The notes beneath the pieces were generated by a model that had not been told where the DNA came from, made no database searches, and saw only the letters and a list, made by a program, of their open reading frames with translations. Shown one piece after another: positions 53,511-61,649 of a stretch of 64,000 bases of DNA. The stretch is from an uncultured Alistipes sp. GTDB taxonomy: Bacteria > Bacteroidota > Bacteroidia > Bacteroidales > Rikenellaceae. The position numbers and the translations under genes are program-made. Positions within the stretch are counted from its first letter, which is position 1; the number at the start of each line of letters is the position of its first letter. The stretch is taken from NCBI GenBank assembly GCA_947623965.1, contig CANQIF010000009.1:39357-103356 (forward strand), written 5' to 3'.

Positions 53511-54683
53511 CTACTTCAGGCGCTCGACCCGCACCGGACGGGCCGCCTCGCGGACCGATTCGAGCACGCCCGAGAGCAGTTCGTCGTCGCTGCGGTCGGC
53601 CAGCCAGCCGCTCTTGCGCCACCACATGTCGAAGACGTAGTCGATCCGTCCCTGCGCATCGGGGGCCACCTGGAAGAGGTAACTCGCCTTGTCGTCCTCC
53701 TTCGAGACGATCCGTACCCCCTCGGGGAGCGCCACGGCCAGCGCCACGGTCTCCTCGGGCCACTTCGCATAGTCGTTCTCGGGGTGGTCGCAGCCGATCT
53801 GGGCCACGGTGCGGTCGCCGCGCAGCACCCGCGTGCCGCGCATCTTCATCACGCCCGTGGTGAAGAGGAGCCCCTCGAAGTCGCCCTCGAGGCGGTTCTC
53901 GACCTGCACGTCGCTGTGGCCCGCATAGAGGATGTAGCGCGAGGTCATGGCGATCCGGCGGCCGCCGTAGTTCCACCCCTCGACGCGCATCTCCATGATC
54001 GCGCGCACGGGGCCGCGGGCTACGATACGCGCCTCGCGGCGCTCGAAATCGGTGATGTGGGTCATGCCCGACGCAGGGTCCCACCCTTTCAGCACGCCGA
54101 CGCCGATCGATCCGAAGACGCGCAGGTTGTCGTGGCCGAAGCCGGCCGCCAGCTGTTCATCGGTCGAATACCACATCGAGCGGCGCAGCTCCAGCTGCGG
54201 CCGCTTCTTGCCGTAGGTGTCGATCGTCTGCTTCTTGTCGAAATAGACGCGGTAGGCGGCCAGCTCCGACTCGATGGCCGGGCCGTGGTGGTGCAGCTTG
54301 CGGTACATGTCGTCCTTCGTCGAGGCGAGCGTGTCGCGCTCCGAGAGGGTGCCGTCGGGATTTTTCCACCACATCTGGGCATTCACGCGCGAGACGGGCG
54401 CGTCCGCAGCGGGGCGGTCGGAGAAGATCACCTCGAAATCGCGCGAACGGAGGATGTCGGCCACGAAAGCCGCCTCGCCGAGCGCCTTGTCAAGCTGGGC
54501 CGTGACCGGCCCCTCGTCCGAGCGCACCTCGACCCGCTCGGCCCAGGCCGGCACGTCGGAGATGACGACGGGGCAGGCGGCCCGGTAGCCGTCGACCGTT
54601 ACCCGGTAGGTCGTGCGGAGGCTTTTCGCCTGCACCAACGATGCGGCGCCGAGCGCCAGCAGCAGCAAAGAGATTCGTTTCAT
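53511..54683 (-). CDS. DUF4861 protein, copy 2
   Basis: The product has 390 residues with a signal peptide (MKRISLLLLALGAASLVQAK), not a lipobox. It shares the DUF4861 layout with the protein at 40670: an N-terminal beta domain, VNAQMWWKNPDGTLSERDTL, then the core HHHGPAIESELAAYRVYFDK, GFGHDNLRVFGSIGVGVLKG, EGWNYGGRRIAMTSRYILYA and ENRLEG, and a C-terminal DYVFDMWWRKSGW. It lies 6 bp after the STN-esterase gene. An activity on pectic oligosaccharides is plausible from context only. Confidence 0.87.
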   Translation of the reverse strand: MKRISLLLLALGAASLVQAKSLRTTYRVTVDGYRAACPVVISDVPAWAERVEVRSDEGPVTAQLDKALGEAAFVADILRSRDFEVIFSDRPAADAPVSRVNAQMWWKNPDGTLSERDTLASTKDDMYRKLHHHGPAIESELAAYRVYFDKKQTIDTYGKKRPQLELRRSMWYSTDEQLAAGFGHDNLRVFGSIGVGVLKGWDPASGMTHITDFERREARIVARGPVRAIMEMRVEGWNYGGRRIAMTSRYILYAGHSDVQVENRLEGDFEGLLFTTGVMKMRGTRVLRGDRTVAQIGCDHPENDYAKWPEETVALAVALPEGVRIVSKEDDKASYLFQVAPDAQGRIDYVFDMWWRKSGWLADRSDDELLSGVLESVREAARPVRVERLK

Positions 54684-54689
54684 ATTCGG

Positions 54690-56117
54690 TTATTGCAATT
54701 TATCTAAGATTCGTTCCAACTCCGCGGCGCTGCGGATCGCGCCGGCAGGCCACCCCTGCGTGAAGCTGCAAAGGGCCTCGGCGGGGCGGATCGAGACCTT
54801 CGATTCGTCCACGGCCGCAGCATCGAGCCCCAACTGCTCGGCGAAGAAGCGGTAGACCGCGGCCCGCTTGTTGACGCCGTAGTCGTGCCGTTCGTCGGCG
54901 AAATGGGCGTTCTCGACGGCATCGGTCTTTCCGTAGAAGCTCCAGATGCGCCGCAGGTAGGGGTATTCGAGCGAGGGATAGGTATGGGTCCAGTCGCCGC
55001 CGTCGCTCACCGTCAGGACGGGTTTCGGCGCCATGACGGCCGCCAGCAGCTCGGTCGTGCAGCTGCCTCCGGCCGCCCAGGCGATGGGGCGTCCGCTCTC
55101 GCAGGGGCAGCCGCCGTCGAAGTGCGAGACGAGGTGCACGACGGGAGCCAGCACGGCGAAGCGGCCGTCGACGAGAGCCAGCAACAGCGTGTGGGTCGCG
55201 CCGCCCGAGCCGCCGGTCGCGGCCATCCGCTGCGGGTCGAGGTCGTCGCGCGTGCGCAGGATCCAGTCCGTCACGAGTTTCGACCAGAGCACCTGCAGCT
55301 GCATGGCATAGGGGGCGTGGTGCGCCTCGATGCCCAGCTGCTGCTCCGATTCGCCCCAGGCGACGATATCCAGATCGACCGCCACAGCCCCCATGCGGGC
55401 GAAGGTGGCCATGCGGTACTGCTGGTCGGGACGGTAGCGGCCCTCGGGCCAGTGGCCGGCGGGCGAGACGATAAGCGGATGGCGGCCCCGCGTCTCCGGG
55501 GCGTAGATCGTGCCGCAGACGTAGAGGCCCGGGAGGGTTTCGAGAGCGTAGTTCTGCGTCGTATAGCCGTCGTGGCGCTCCACGGCGCCGAGCTTCACGG
55601 TCGGATCGGCCACGGCGCCGCGCAGGAAGGGTTCGAGCCGGAGGATATGCCGCGCATCCTCGCGCACCTCGGCGGCGCGGCGCTCCCAGGCGACGCTGTC
55701 GGCATACTGCGACGCCAGCCAGGCGAGCAGCTTTTCGCCGTCATCGTCCGTGCGGCGGTGGTATTCGTAGGGGCGGACGCGGATCTTCGCGCCCTGGCGC
55801 TCCCACTTCAGGTCGAGCGGACGCAGCAAGTTGTCCAACGTCTCGTCGAGCGAATAGGGGCGGACGCGCGCATCGGCATAGCGGAGCAGGCAGGTGTCGG
55901 GGGCGAAGTCGCGGCAGTCGATCCGCACGCCGAAGCGGGCGGCCGCCTCGTCGAGCACCTCGCCGAGCGGGCGGGCGAAGGGGGCCTCGGAGCGGGCGAT
56001 GCGCCGGGCGGCTGCCGACGGAGAGGGGGTGAAGGAGTATTGCGCGACGGCATCGACAGCCCCCCCGCCGAGGAGGCAGCCGAGGGCGCAAAGGCGGATA
56101 AGACGGTACGGTTTCAT
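54690..56117 (-). CDS. STN domain fused to alpha/beta hydrolase (carbohydrate esterase-like)
   Basis: The product has 475 residues with a signal peptide ending near AVAQ. Residues about 45-115 match the secretin/TonB short N-terminal (STN) fold: PLGEVLDEAAARFGVRIDCR and VRPYSLDETLDNLLRPLDLK, usually found on SusC-like receptors and FecR-type proteins. Residues about 130-470 form an alpha/beta hydrolase with TGGSGGATHT (nucleophile Ser304, G-x-S-x-G) and FADERHDYGVNKR (His near 410); the acid is uncertain. The enzyme part resembles acetylxylan or pectin acetyl esterases. STN on a soluble esterase is unusual. It is the first gene of the second pectin operon. Confidence 0.82.
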   Translation of the reverse strand: MKPYRLIRLCALGCLLGGGAVDAVAQYSFTPSPSAAARRIARSEAPFARPLGEVLDEAAARFGVRIDCRDFAPDTCLLRYADARVRPYSLDETLDNLLRPLDLKWERQGAKIRVRPYEYHRRTDDDGEKLLAWLASQYADSVAWERRAAEVREDARHILRLEPFLRGAVADPTVKLGAVERHDGYTTQNYALETLPGLYVCGTIYAPETRGRHPLIVSPAGHWPEGRYRPDQQYRMATFARMGAVAVDLDIVAWGESEQQLGIEAHHAPYAMQLQVLWSKLVTDWILRTRDDLDPQRMAATGGSGGATHTLLLALVDGRFAVLAPVVHLVSHFDGGCPCESGRPIAWAAGGSCTTELLAAVMAPKPVLTVSDGGDWTHTYPSLEYPYLRRIWSFYGKTDAVENAHFADERHDYGVNKRAAVYRFFAEQLGLDAAAVDESKVSIRPAEALCSFTQGWPAGAIRSAAELERILDKLQ

Positions 56118-56140
56118 GACGGGTTTTCGTTTGGGTTACG

Positions 56141-56148
56141 CAAATATA
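56141..56148 (-). promoter_or_regulatory. -7 element of the second pectin operon
   Basis: TATATTTG (56148-56141) is a full match, 24 bp before the ATG at 56117. No clear TTTG lies upstream at the right distance. Confidence 0.5.
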
Positions 56149-56168
56149 ACAAAAATACGCGCAATTAT

Positions 56169-56199
56169 TTTGGTTTCTCCCGAAAAGAAGCTATATTTG
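56169..56199 (+). promoter_or_regulatory. Promoter of tRNA-Ser
   Basis: TTTG (56169-56172), a 19-bp spacer and TATATTTG (56192-56199) match the consensus exactly, 39 bp before the tRNA. It is divergent from the pectin operon promoter. Confidence 0.8.
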
Positions 56200-56237
56200 C
56201 ACACCTTTTCGGCGGAAAACGCGCCGCCGGGAGTTTC

Positions 56238-56326
56238 GGAGAGGTGGGTGAGTGGCTGAAACCACCGGTTTGCTAAACCGACGTACGGGTTATTCCGTAC
56301 CACGAGTTCGAATCTCGTCCTCTCCG
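56238..56326 (+). tRNA. tRNA-Ser (GCU anticodon)
   Basis: The 89-nt gene has acceptor arms GGAGAGG and CCTCTCC with discriminator G, a D arm, anticodon stem CGGTTT/AAACCG with loop GCT, a long variable arm (ACGTACGGG to CCGTACC) as in class II tRNAs, and the T arm with GTTCGAATC. The CCA end is not encoded. It reads AGC and AGU serine codons. Confidence 0.96.
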
Positions 56327-56383
56327 CTAAAGACGGCCGACCGATCAATCGGTATGATCGACCGGTTCGGTTCGGCGAATGGA

Positions 56384-56418
56384 CGAAGCCCTGCAATCCT
56401 GCAGGGCTTCGTTTTTTT
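56384..56418 (+). terminator. Intrinsic terminator of tRNA-Ser
   Basis: CGAAGCCCTGC and GCAGGGCTTCG form an 11-bp perfect stem with a 6-nt loop, followed by seven Ts. Confidence 0.92.
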
Positions 56419-56467
56419 GCGGGCGATGCTCCGGTTGTTCCTTGCGGGGGCTTCGGGCGGTGCTTGC

Positions 56468-56965
56468 GGGAGGAGCGGGACGCAGCCTGTGGGGTGCACG
56501 CTCGAAGCGGACCTGCGGGACGCTCGAGTTGCGGGCCTCCGCCTGACGGAAGCTGCGGGTTGCGGCGGCATCGCCGAAGCCGAAAATTCATTATGCAAAA
56601 TTAGATTCGGGCCGAAGCTTGCGAAGAGGCCGCACGAGCGGACTTGCGGACGCGAGGAGCGGGCCTTCGCGGGGGCGAAGCTCCGGCCCGTTGCGCCCTT
56701 TCGGGCGCAATTCATAATTCAAAGTTCAGAATTACCAATCGGGGCGCAGCCTGCGAAGGACGGCACGAGCGGATGCGAGCTGCGGGCCTTCGCCGCCCCC
56801 AGGCTGCGGCCCGCCAATCGCTCCGCGATTGATTCCTGCTGCAAAACCAGCCCGCAGCCGAGCGGACGGGCTTGCGACGTAGAGGAGCAGCCCTTCGCCC
56901 GGGGGCGGCTGCGGGCTGCCGGTCGCTGCGCGACTGAAATGACACTGCAACCCGCCGACCTGAAA
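56468..56965. repeat. Modular GC-rich repeat locus 9 (A-A-A-B-C)
   Basis: A modules lie at about 56476-56570, 56606-56720 (GAAGG/CCTTC type, hairpin GCGCCC-tttc-GGGCGC) and 56737-56832. An AT module is at 56708-56735, B at 56850-56920 and one C unit reaches the serine hydrolase stop at 56970. In the second A the outer arms read GGGCCGAAGCTT and GAAGCTCCGGCCC, a partly compensated variant. No gene is seen. Confidence 0.8.
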
Positions 56966-56969
56966 TAAT

Positions 56970-58289
56970 TTATTGAGGAGCCCCCGTCCCGTGCGGCACG
57001 GCCGTAAAGAGGTCGCGATCCGCGGGCCACGTCTCCACGCGGGCCATCGCATCGCGGATCGTGCGGCCGATGCCGTTCGTGAACGAGGCGCCGCGGTAGT
57101 GGCTCGTATTGGCGATGAAGACGAAACTCAAGCCGTTCGGGCGGTATTCGATGTAGGCGCAGGTTCCCGACATGGTCCCCGTGCGGACCAGCACCCCGCT
57201 TTCGGAGCGGCACCGCGCCCAGCCGTAACCGAAATCCCCCTTGCGGCGGATCTGCTTCATCTCGGCGACGCTGCGGGCGGAGAGCACATCGGGCACCCGG
57301 CTGCGACCGTCGATCGAAGCGACCAAGCGCAGCAGCTCGGCCGACGAGCAGACCCAGGCGCCGGCCCCCTGCAGCCCCGCAATATCGTTGCCGCCGTATT
57401 CGCGCGGCCGCAGGGCCCCCGAACCGTCGTAGGAGAGAATCCGCTCGCCCGGAGCATGACCGTAGTACTTCACCTCGCGCGGGTAGCGCTCCTCGTAATA
57501 GTTGCGGGCCAAGTGCATATCGTAGCACCCCGCCGGGTAGAGCACGTGCGTACGGATATACTCCTCGTAGGAGAGGCCCGAGACCTGCTCGATCACGCGC
57601 GAGAGGACCAGATAGCCGACGTTGGAGTACTGCGCCGAGCCGCCCGGCTCGCACCGCAGCCGCAATCCCAACTGGAAGGCGATCACATCGTCCGCCGTGA
57701 GGCGCTTCGTGCGCCCCGTCCAGCGCATCACATCGGCCGAGCGGAACATCGGGTCGCCCATCCGGCGGCTGAAGCCCGAGGTGTGGTTCAGCAGATGGCG
57801 CACGGTGATCTTCACGGCGCGCTTGTCCTTGATCTCGGGGAAGAGCTCCTCGCCGAGAATCCCGCCGGGACCGAAGACGCGGTCCTCGACGGAGAGGCGC
57901 CCCTCCTCGCAAAGTTTCATGATGCCGATGGCCGTGATGAGCTTCGAGGCCGAAGCGATGCGGAACAGATCGCCCGCCTCAACGGCGATCTGCCGTTCGG
58001 CGTCGGCCCACCCGAACCCCTTGCAATAGATCAGCCGCTCGCCGCGCATGATCGCGAGCGTGGCGCCCCGAAGGTTGTTGCGGGCCATCCAGCTGCGGAT
58101 CGAACGCTCCATGCGGACCGTGGCCGGCAGATCGGAGAGGGCATTGCAGATCGAATCGTTCAGGCGGTAGCCGATCTCGGGCCGCTCCTCGACCGCGGCG
58201 AACGTCTCGCGCGGGCGGCAGCTGCGCACGGCGAGCGTCAGGCCGGCGACGAGCAGGGTCAGGACGACGAAGAGTTTATAGCGTTTCAT
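56970..58289 (-). CDS. Serine hydrolase of the class C beta-lactamase family
   Basis: The product has 439 residues from the ATG at 58289, with an N-terminal hydrophobic segment (KLFVVLTLLVAGLTLAVRSC) that may be a lipoprotein signal (Cys24) or an anchor. The penicillin-binding fold has IASASKLITA (S-x-x-K, nucleophile Ser113 with Lys116), AQYSNVGYLVL (Y-x-N) and VRTGTMSGT (the third K/R-T-G box). Members include esterases, D-aminopeptidases and beta-lactamases; true AmpC activity is doubtful. It stands alone, transcribed toward the repeat locus, with no tell-tale neighbours. Confidence 0.9.
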   Translation of the reverse strand: MKRYKLFVVLTLLVAGLTLAVRSCRPRETFAAVEERPEIGYRLNDSICNALSDLPATVRMERSIRSWMARNNLRGATLAIMRGERLIYCKGFGWADAERQIAVEAGDLFRIASASKLITAIGIMKLCEEGRLSVEDRVFGPGGILGEELFPEIKDKRAVKITVRHLLNHTSGFSRRMGDPMFRSADVMRWTGRTKRLTADDVIAFQLGLRLRCEPGGSAQYSNVGYLVLSRVIEQVSGLSYEEYIRTHVLYPAGCYDMHLARNYYEERYPREVKYYGHAPGERILSYDGSGALRPREYGGNDIAGLQGAGAWVCSSAELLRLVASIDGRSRVPDVLSARSVAEMKQIRRKGDFGYGWARCRSESGVLVRTGTMSGTCAYIEYRPNGLSFVFIANTSHYRGASFTNGIGRTIRDAMARVETWPADRDLFTAVPHGTGAPQ

Positions 58290-58360
58290 GGGTTCTTTCA
58301 GGAGGTATGGAGAGACAAAATTAGGCAAAACACGTCATTTCGGCAAATAAAAACGGCCGA

Positions 58361-58498
58361 GCCGGCCATCTTTCGGGGTGAAATACCCGACCCGGCCGCT
58401 GACAGCGCCGGCCATCTTTCAAGGCGAAGCGCCCCACCCGACCGCCGGCGAAATCAGCCATCCTCCAGGGTAAAACGCCCCTGTACGACCGCCGAAGA
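58361..58498. repeat. Three tandem 46-nt repeats
   Basis: Units start at 58361, 58407 and 58453 (period 46). Each begins with a GCCGGCCATCTTTC-like head, has an imperfect GGG..CCC inverted pair, and ends in a CGACCGCC-like tail; similarity falls from the first to the third. The period is not a multiple of three and no gene covers them. They differ from the A/B/C modules. Confidence 0.65.
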
Positions 58499-58550
58499 GA
58501 CCAGCCAGCCGAACGAAAGGAAGCCGGCCCGAACATAACCCGTCCGGACG

Positions 58551-58588
58551 AAAAAAAGCGCGATCTCCCGCAAAGGGAGCATCGCGCT
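58551..58588 (-). terminator. Intrinsic terminator of the NigD-like gene
   Basis: On the minus strand AGCGCGAT/ATCGCGCT and CTCCC/GGGAG pair with one bulged base, followed by a run of Ts (58557-58551). It lies 35 bp after the stop. Confidence 0.85.
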
Positions 58589-58622
58589 TCGCTTTCTGCC
58601 CGCCCGCAGGGGGGGGGTAAGA

Positions 58623-59351
58623 TTACTTTCCTTCGAACGTCGTCCAGTCCACCTTGTGGTACTGCATCTTGTTCTCGAAATCCTTCATGCCGATGATCAC
58701 GCCCTTCGTACCGGCGATCTGCTCCTCGAAATCGTCGAGACGGAACGAGATCCACTGGCCGTTGGCGCTCACACCCGACGTCGTATCGTCGCCGATGCTG
58801 TGGCAAATCTGCAGATTCAGATAATCGGCATCCGTCACCTCCGGCGCGAAATCCTCGTCCTCGACGCTGACCAGCGTAAAGCGGTGCTTCGTGATATCCT
58901 TGGCGTAGTACCCGAGGGCGATCGTCAGGATCTCTTTCGTCGAAGTCAGCAGGTTGTTCTGGAAAATCACGACCGAGGTGTCGCCCAGCGCCTTCATCGC
59001 CTCCTCATCGGCGACAACGGCCGTTTCGCCCCATGCAGGCGACATATCCACGCCGTAGACGGCGATCGTATAGTCGTAGCCGGGGAGCTTCTGCGCGTCA
59101 TCCAGCAGGTTGTAGGCGACGATCACGCGGGCGCCGTCCTTGAGCAGCCCCTGGAGTTCGGGGACGCGGCTCGTATCGCCCGGATAGAGGGTCGTGTGGT
59201 CGTCGCACTCGAAATAGTAGCCGCCCGAGATGCCCCCGGCATGCACGACGGCGAAGGCGCTGTAACGGGCGAAGTCCGAATCCGACTCGTTGCACGAAAC
59301 GAGCGAGCAGGCCGCGAGGGCGCTCATCAAAAACATTGCGAATCTTTTCAT
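58623..59351 (-). CDS. NigD-like lipoprotein
   Basis: The product is a 242-residue lipoprotein (lipobox SLVSC, Cys20). It resembles NigD-family proteins of Bacteroidota: an N-terminal OB-like domain with FECDDHTTLYPGDTSRVPEL and ARVIVAYNLLDDAQKLPGYD (about 45-120), then a C-terminal beta domain with LNLQICHSIGD and WISFRLDDF. NigD proteins are secreted; the founder was linked to the bacteriocin-like nigrescin locus, but most members have no known role. It has its own promoter and terminator, so it is monocistronic and divergent from the sigma-factor operon. Confidence 0.85.
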   Translation of the reverse strand: MKRFAMFLMSALAACSLVSCNESDSDFARYSAFAVVHAGGISGGYYFECDDHTTLYPGDTSRVPELQGLLKDGARVIVAYNLLDDAQKLPGYDYTIAVYGVDMSPAWGETAVVADEEAMKALGDTSVVIFQNNLLTSTKEILTIALGYYAKDITKHRFTLVSVEDEDFAPEVTDADYLNLQICHSIGDDTTSGVSANGQWISFRLDDFEEQIAGTKGVIIGMKDFENKMQYHKVDWTTFEGK

Positions 59352-59412
59352 TTCTTTCTTTTTTTAAGTTATCTTCACTTCGTAAACGGATCCCGACGGG
59401 GATTACTGCATA

Positions 59413-59420
59413 CAAAGGTA
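59413..59420 (-). promoter_or_regulatory. -7 element of the NigD-like gene
   Basis: TACCTTTG (59420-59413) matches TAnnTTTG, about 60 bp before the ATG. The -33 region lacks a TTTG. Confidence 0.5.
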
Positions 59421-59519
59421 TCAAAAATTTTCGATATCCCCCCTTTTCGGTTTTTTTTTGCCGGCGATGCAGTCTTTCGGCCCCGCCGCCGTTTATCCCA
59501 GCAGAGGCTGACCCGATCG

Positions 59520-60083
59520 ATGAAGGAACGAGAACTCTCCGAGAGATGCCGCTGCGGCGACCGCGCAGCGTGGCGCGAGCTGTACGACCGTTACGGCGGC
59601 CGGCTGCTGGCGCTTTGTCTGCGCTATGCGGGCGACCGGGCGGCGGCCGAAGATCTGATGCACGACGCCTTTCTGAAGATCGTCGGTTCGATCGACCGGT
59701 TCGCCTACCGCGGCCCGGGGTCGCTGCGCGCCTGGATCGAACGCGTCACGATCAACCTGGCGATCGAGCAGCTGCGCCGCAAGGGGCGGATGCCGATGCA
59801 GTCGATCGAGGCGGCGGCGGAGCAGCTCCCGGCCGAAGAACACGAGCCGACGGCCGAGGCGGTCGATGCCATCCCCCAAGAGCGGCTGCTGCAGCTGATC
59901 GCCGAGCTGCCCGAGGGCTACCGCACGGTGTTCAACCTCTACTGCCTCGACGGCTGTTCGCACCGCGAGATCGCCGCGATGCTCCGCATCAACGAAAAGA
60001 GTTCTTCGTCCCAGCTGGCCCGGGCCCGCGCGCTGCTGGCCGCCCGCATCAGGGATTATTACAATAAAAAAGAGAAGCCATGA
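59520..60083 (+). CDS. ECF-type RNA polymerase sigma factor
   Basis: The product has 187 residues from the ATG at 59520; the longer upstream frame is antisense to the NigD-like gene. Region 2 (about 8-80) has LYDRYGGRLLALCLRYAGDR, AEDLMHDAFLKI and GSLRAWIERVTINLAIEQLR, and region 4 (about 125-180) has LPEGYRTVFNLYCLDGCSHR and EIAAMLRINEKSSSSQLARAR, the helix-turn-helix. It overlaps the next gene by 4 bp (ATGA), so the two are translationally coupled. ECF factors control envelope or nutrient responses; the partner gene suggests an envelope signal. Confidence 0.95.
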   Translation: MKERELSERCRCGDRAAWRELYDRYGGRLLALCLRYAGDRAAAEDLMHDAFLKIVGSIDRFAYRGPGSLRAWIERVTINLAIEQLRRKGRMPMQSIEAAAEQLPAEEHEPTAEAVDAIPQERLLQLIAELPEGYRTVFNLYCLDGCSHREIAAMLRINEKSSSSQLARARALLAARIRDYYNKKEKP

Positions 60084-61450
60084 AAGAGCGAACCGACTGG
60101 ACGGAACGCGTGCGGCAGCGGCTGCGCGAGACCGAACTCGCACCGCCCGAACGGGGGTGGGAACGGATCGAGGCGGCCTGGCCGTCCCCCGAGGCGGCGC
60201 CGGAACGACGGATGCCGTTCGCCGGGTGGAGGCGCTGGCGGGTGCCGCTGGCAGCGGCCGCGGCGGCCGGCCTTCTGCTGGCGACCTTCTGTCTCTACCC
60301 CACCCGACCGCCGATCCCCGCCGACCCCGGGATCGAATACCTTGCTGCAAATGAAACGGCGGGAGAGGTAGCCGGGAAGACCGAGGACAAGACCGCGGGT
60401 GATTCATCGGGCAGGACCGAGGACAAGACCGCGGGCGACTCTTCGGGCAAGACTGCGGACAAGGCGACACACGATCTCTCGGGCAAGACCGCGGACAAGG
60501 AGGCAGCCGGCGAACGCCATTCGACCGCCGAAGAGCGGCAGCGACCGGCCGACCCGCAGCGGCCGGAGAGCGACAAGCGGCAACCGGAGACCGAGAGCCA
60601 AGAACCGAGAACCAGCAGCCAACAACCGACAGCAGAGAACCAACAGCCGGCAACCGACAATCAACCGTCGGCAGCCGATAACCGGCAACCGGCAACCGGC
60701 AACCGACAACCGACAGCCGGCAGCCGACAGCCGACAGCGGGGCCTCGCCGTCCTGCCGGCTTCCCCGCCGACCTGCGGGCCTATGCCGAAGCGGCAGGCG
60801 GAGGGGCGAAGCCGGCCCGCCGAAGCGCCCGCCGCGTCGCGCTCGCCCTCTTCGGCAGCGGGAGCCTGCAAAACAGCCGGAGCGGCTTCCAGGGGCTCCA
60901 GCCGAGTTTCGATCCGGGAATCCTGCTCGATGCCTCCTTCACGGCAATCGGCAGCGACCTGAACGTACGGAAGCAGAACGACTACGCCCAAAGCACCTTC
61001 AACCACCGCCGTCCGTGGAGCATCGGCATAAGCCTGCGCCACGATCTGGGGCACGGCTGCTCGCTCGAAACAGGGCTCGTCTACACCTGTCTGCACTCCG
61101 AGGTGACGACCCGCGGCTACCGCACCGACCAGCGGCTCCACTTCGTGGGAATCCCGCTGCGGCTGCACTGGGCCTTCGTCGACCGGCCGCGCGTCGGGCT
61201 CTACGTCGGAGCCGGCGGCATGGTCGAACGGTGCGTCAGCGCCCGTCTGGGCAGCGAGCGCCGGAGCGAACACCGGCTGCAGGGATCGGTCGGCGCCCTG
61301 CTCGGGGCCGAGTACCGCTTCAGCGGCCATGCGGCGCTCTACTTCGAGCCCGAATGGTCCTATTACCTGACCGACACGCGTCTGCGCACGATCCGCACCG
61401 ACGATCCCGGCGCCACGACCCTCCGCGTCGGCATCCGCTTCGGCTTTTAA
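60080..61450 (+). CDS. Membrane-anchored protein with periplasmic repeats and outer-membrane beta-barrel
   Basis: The product has 456 residues. Residues 1-50 are charged and cytosolic (TDWTERVRQRLRETELAPPE), a layout like a short anti-sigma domain. One membrane helix follows (about 54-73). A repeat linker of about 140 residues comes next: (E/A)DKTAGDSSGK-type repeats at 95-140, then seven-residue QQPTA(D/E)N-type repeats up to about 215. The last 210 residues look like an eight-stranded outer-membrane barrel (PWSIGISLRHDLGHGCSLET to TTLRVGIRFGF). The polypeptide thus could span from cytosol to outer membrane. Coupled to the ECF gene by a 4-bp overlap. Confidence 0.85.
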   Translation: MKERTDWTERVRQRLRETELAPPERGWERIEAAWPSPEAAPERRMPFAGWRRWRVPLAAAAAAGLLLATFCLYPTRPPIPADPGIEYLAANETAGEVAGKTEDKTAGDSSGRTEDKTAGDSSGKTADKATHDLSGKTADKEAAGERHSTAEERQRPADPQRPESDKRQPETESQEPRTSSQQPTAENQQPATDNQPSAADNRQPATGNRQPTAGSRQPTAGPRRPAGFPADLRAYAEAAGGGAKPARRSARRVALALFGSGSLQNSRSGFQGLQPSFDPGILLDASFTAIGSDLNVRKQNDYAQSTFNHRRPWSIGISLRHDLGHGCSLETGLVYTCLHSEVTTRGYRTDQRLHFVGIPLRLHWAFVDRPRVGLYVGAGGMVERCVSARLGSERRSEHRLQGSVGALLGAEYRFSGHAALYFEPEWSYYLTDTRLRTIRTDDPGATTLRVGIRFGF

Positions 61451-61618
61451 AGTCGCTGAGGCGTTTCCGGGGAGGACATCCAGAAACCGCTGCCGCGATT
61501 CCGCAAGGGGCTTTCAGAAACCGCGGCTGCGATTCGGGAATGCGGCCCGTTCGCTTTCGGCCCGTCGGATGCGAAAGCGGGCTGCGCCGTCTTGTTTTGC
61601 CCGATATTTGCACGGAGC

Positions 61619-61649
61619 GTTGCAAACACACCAAAAAACTGTTTGCAAC
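61619..61649 (+). promoter_or_regulatory. Inverted repeat next to the start codon of the 61650 gene
   Basis: GTTGCAAAC (61619-61627) and GTTTGCAAC (61641-61649) form a 9-bp perfect repeat around a 13-nt loop; the second arm touches the ATG at 61650. It could be an operator or an RNA hairpin that hides the start. A GATATTTG box lies just upstream at about 61603-61610. Confidence 0.55.

Noticed and set aside
56970..58289. AmpC beta-lactamase (antibiotic resistance)
   Set aside because: The S-x-x-K and Y-x-N boxes place it in the broad serine hydrolase family, but the spacing and third box resemble esterase or peptidase members.
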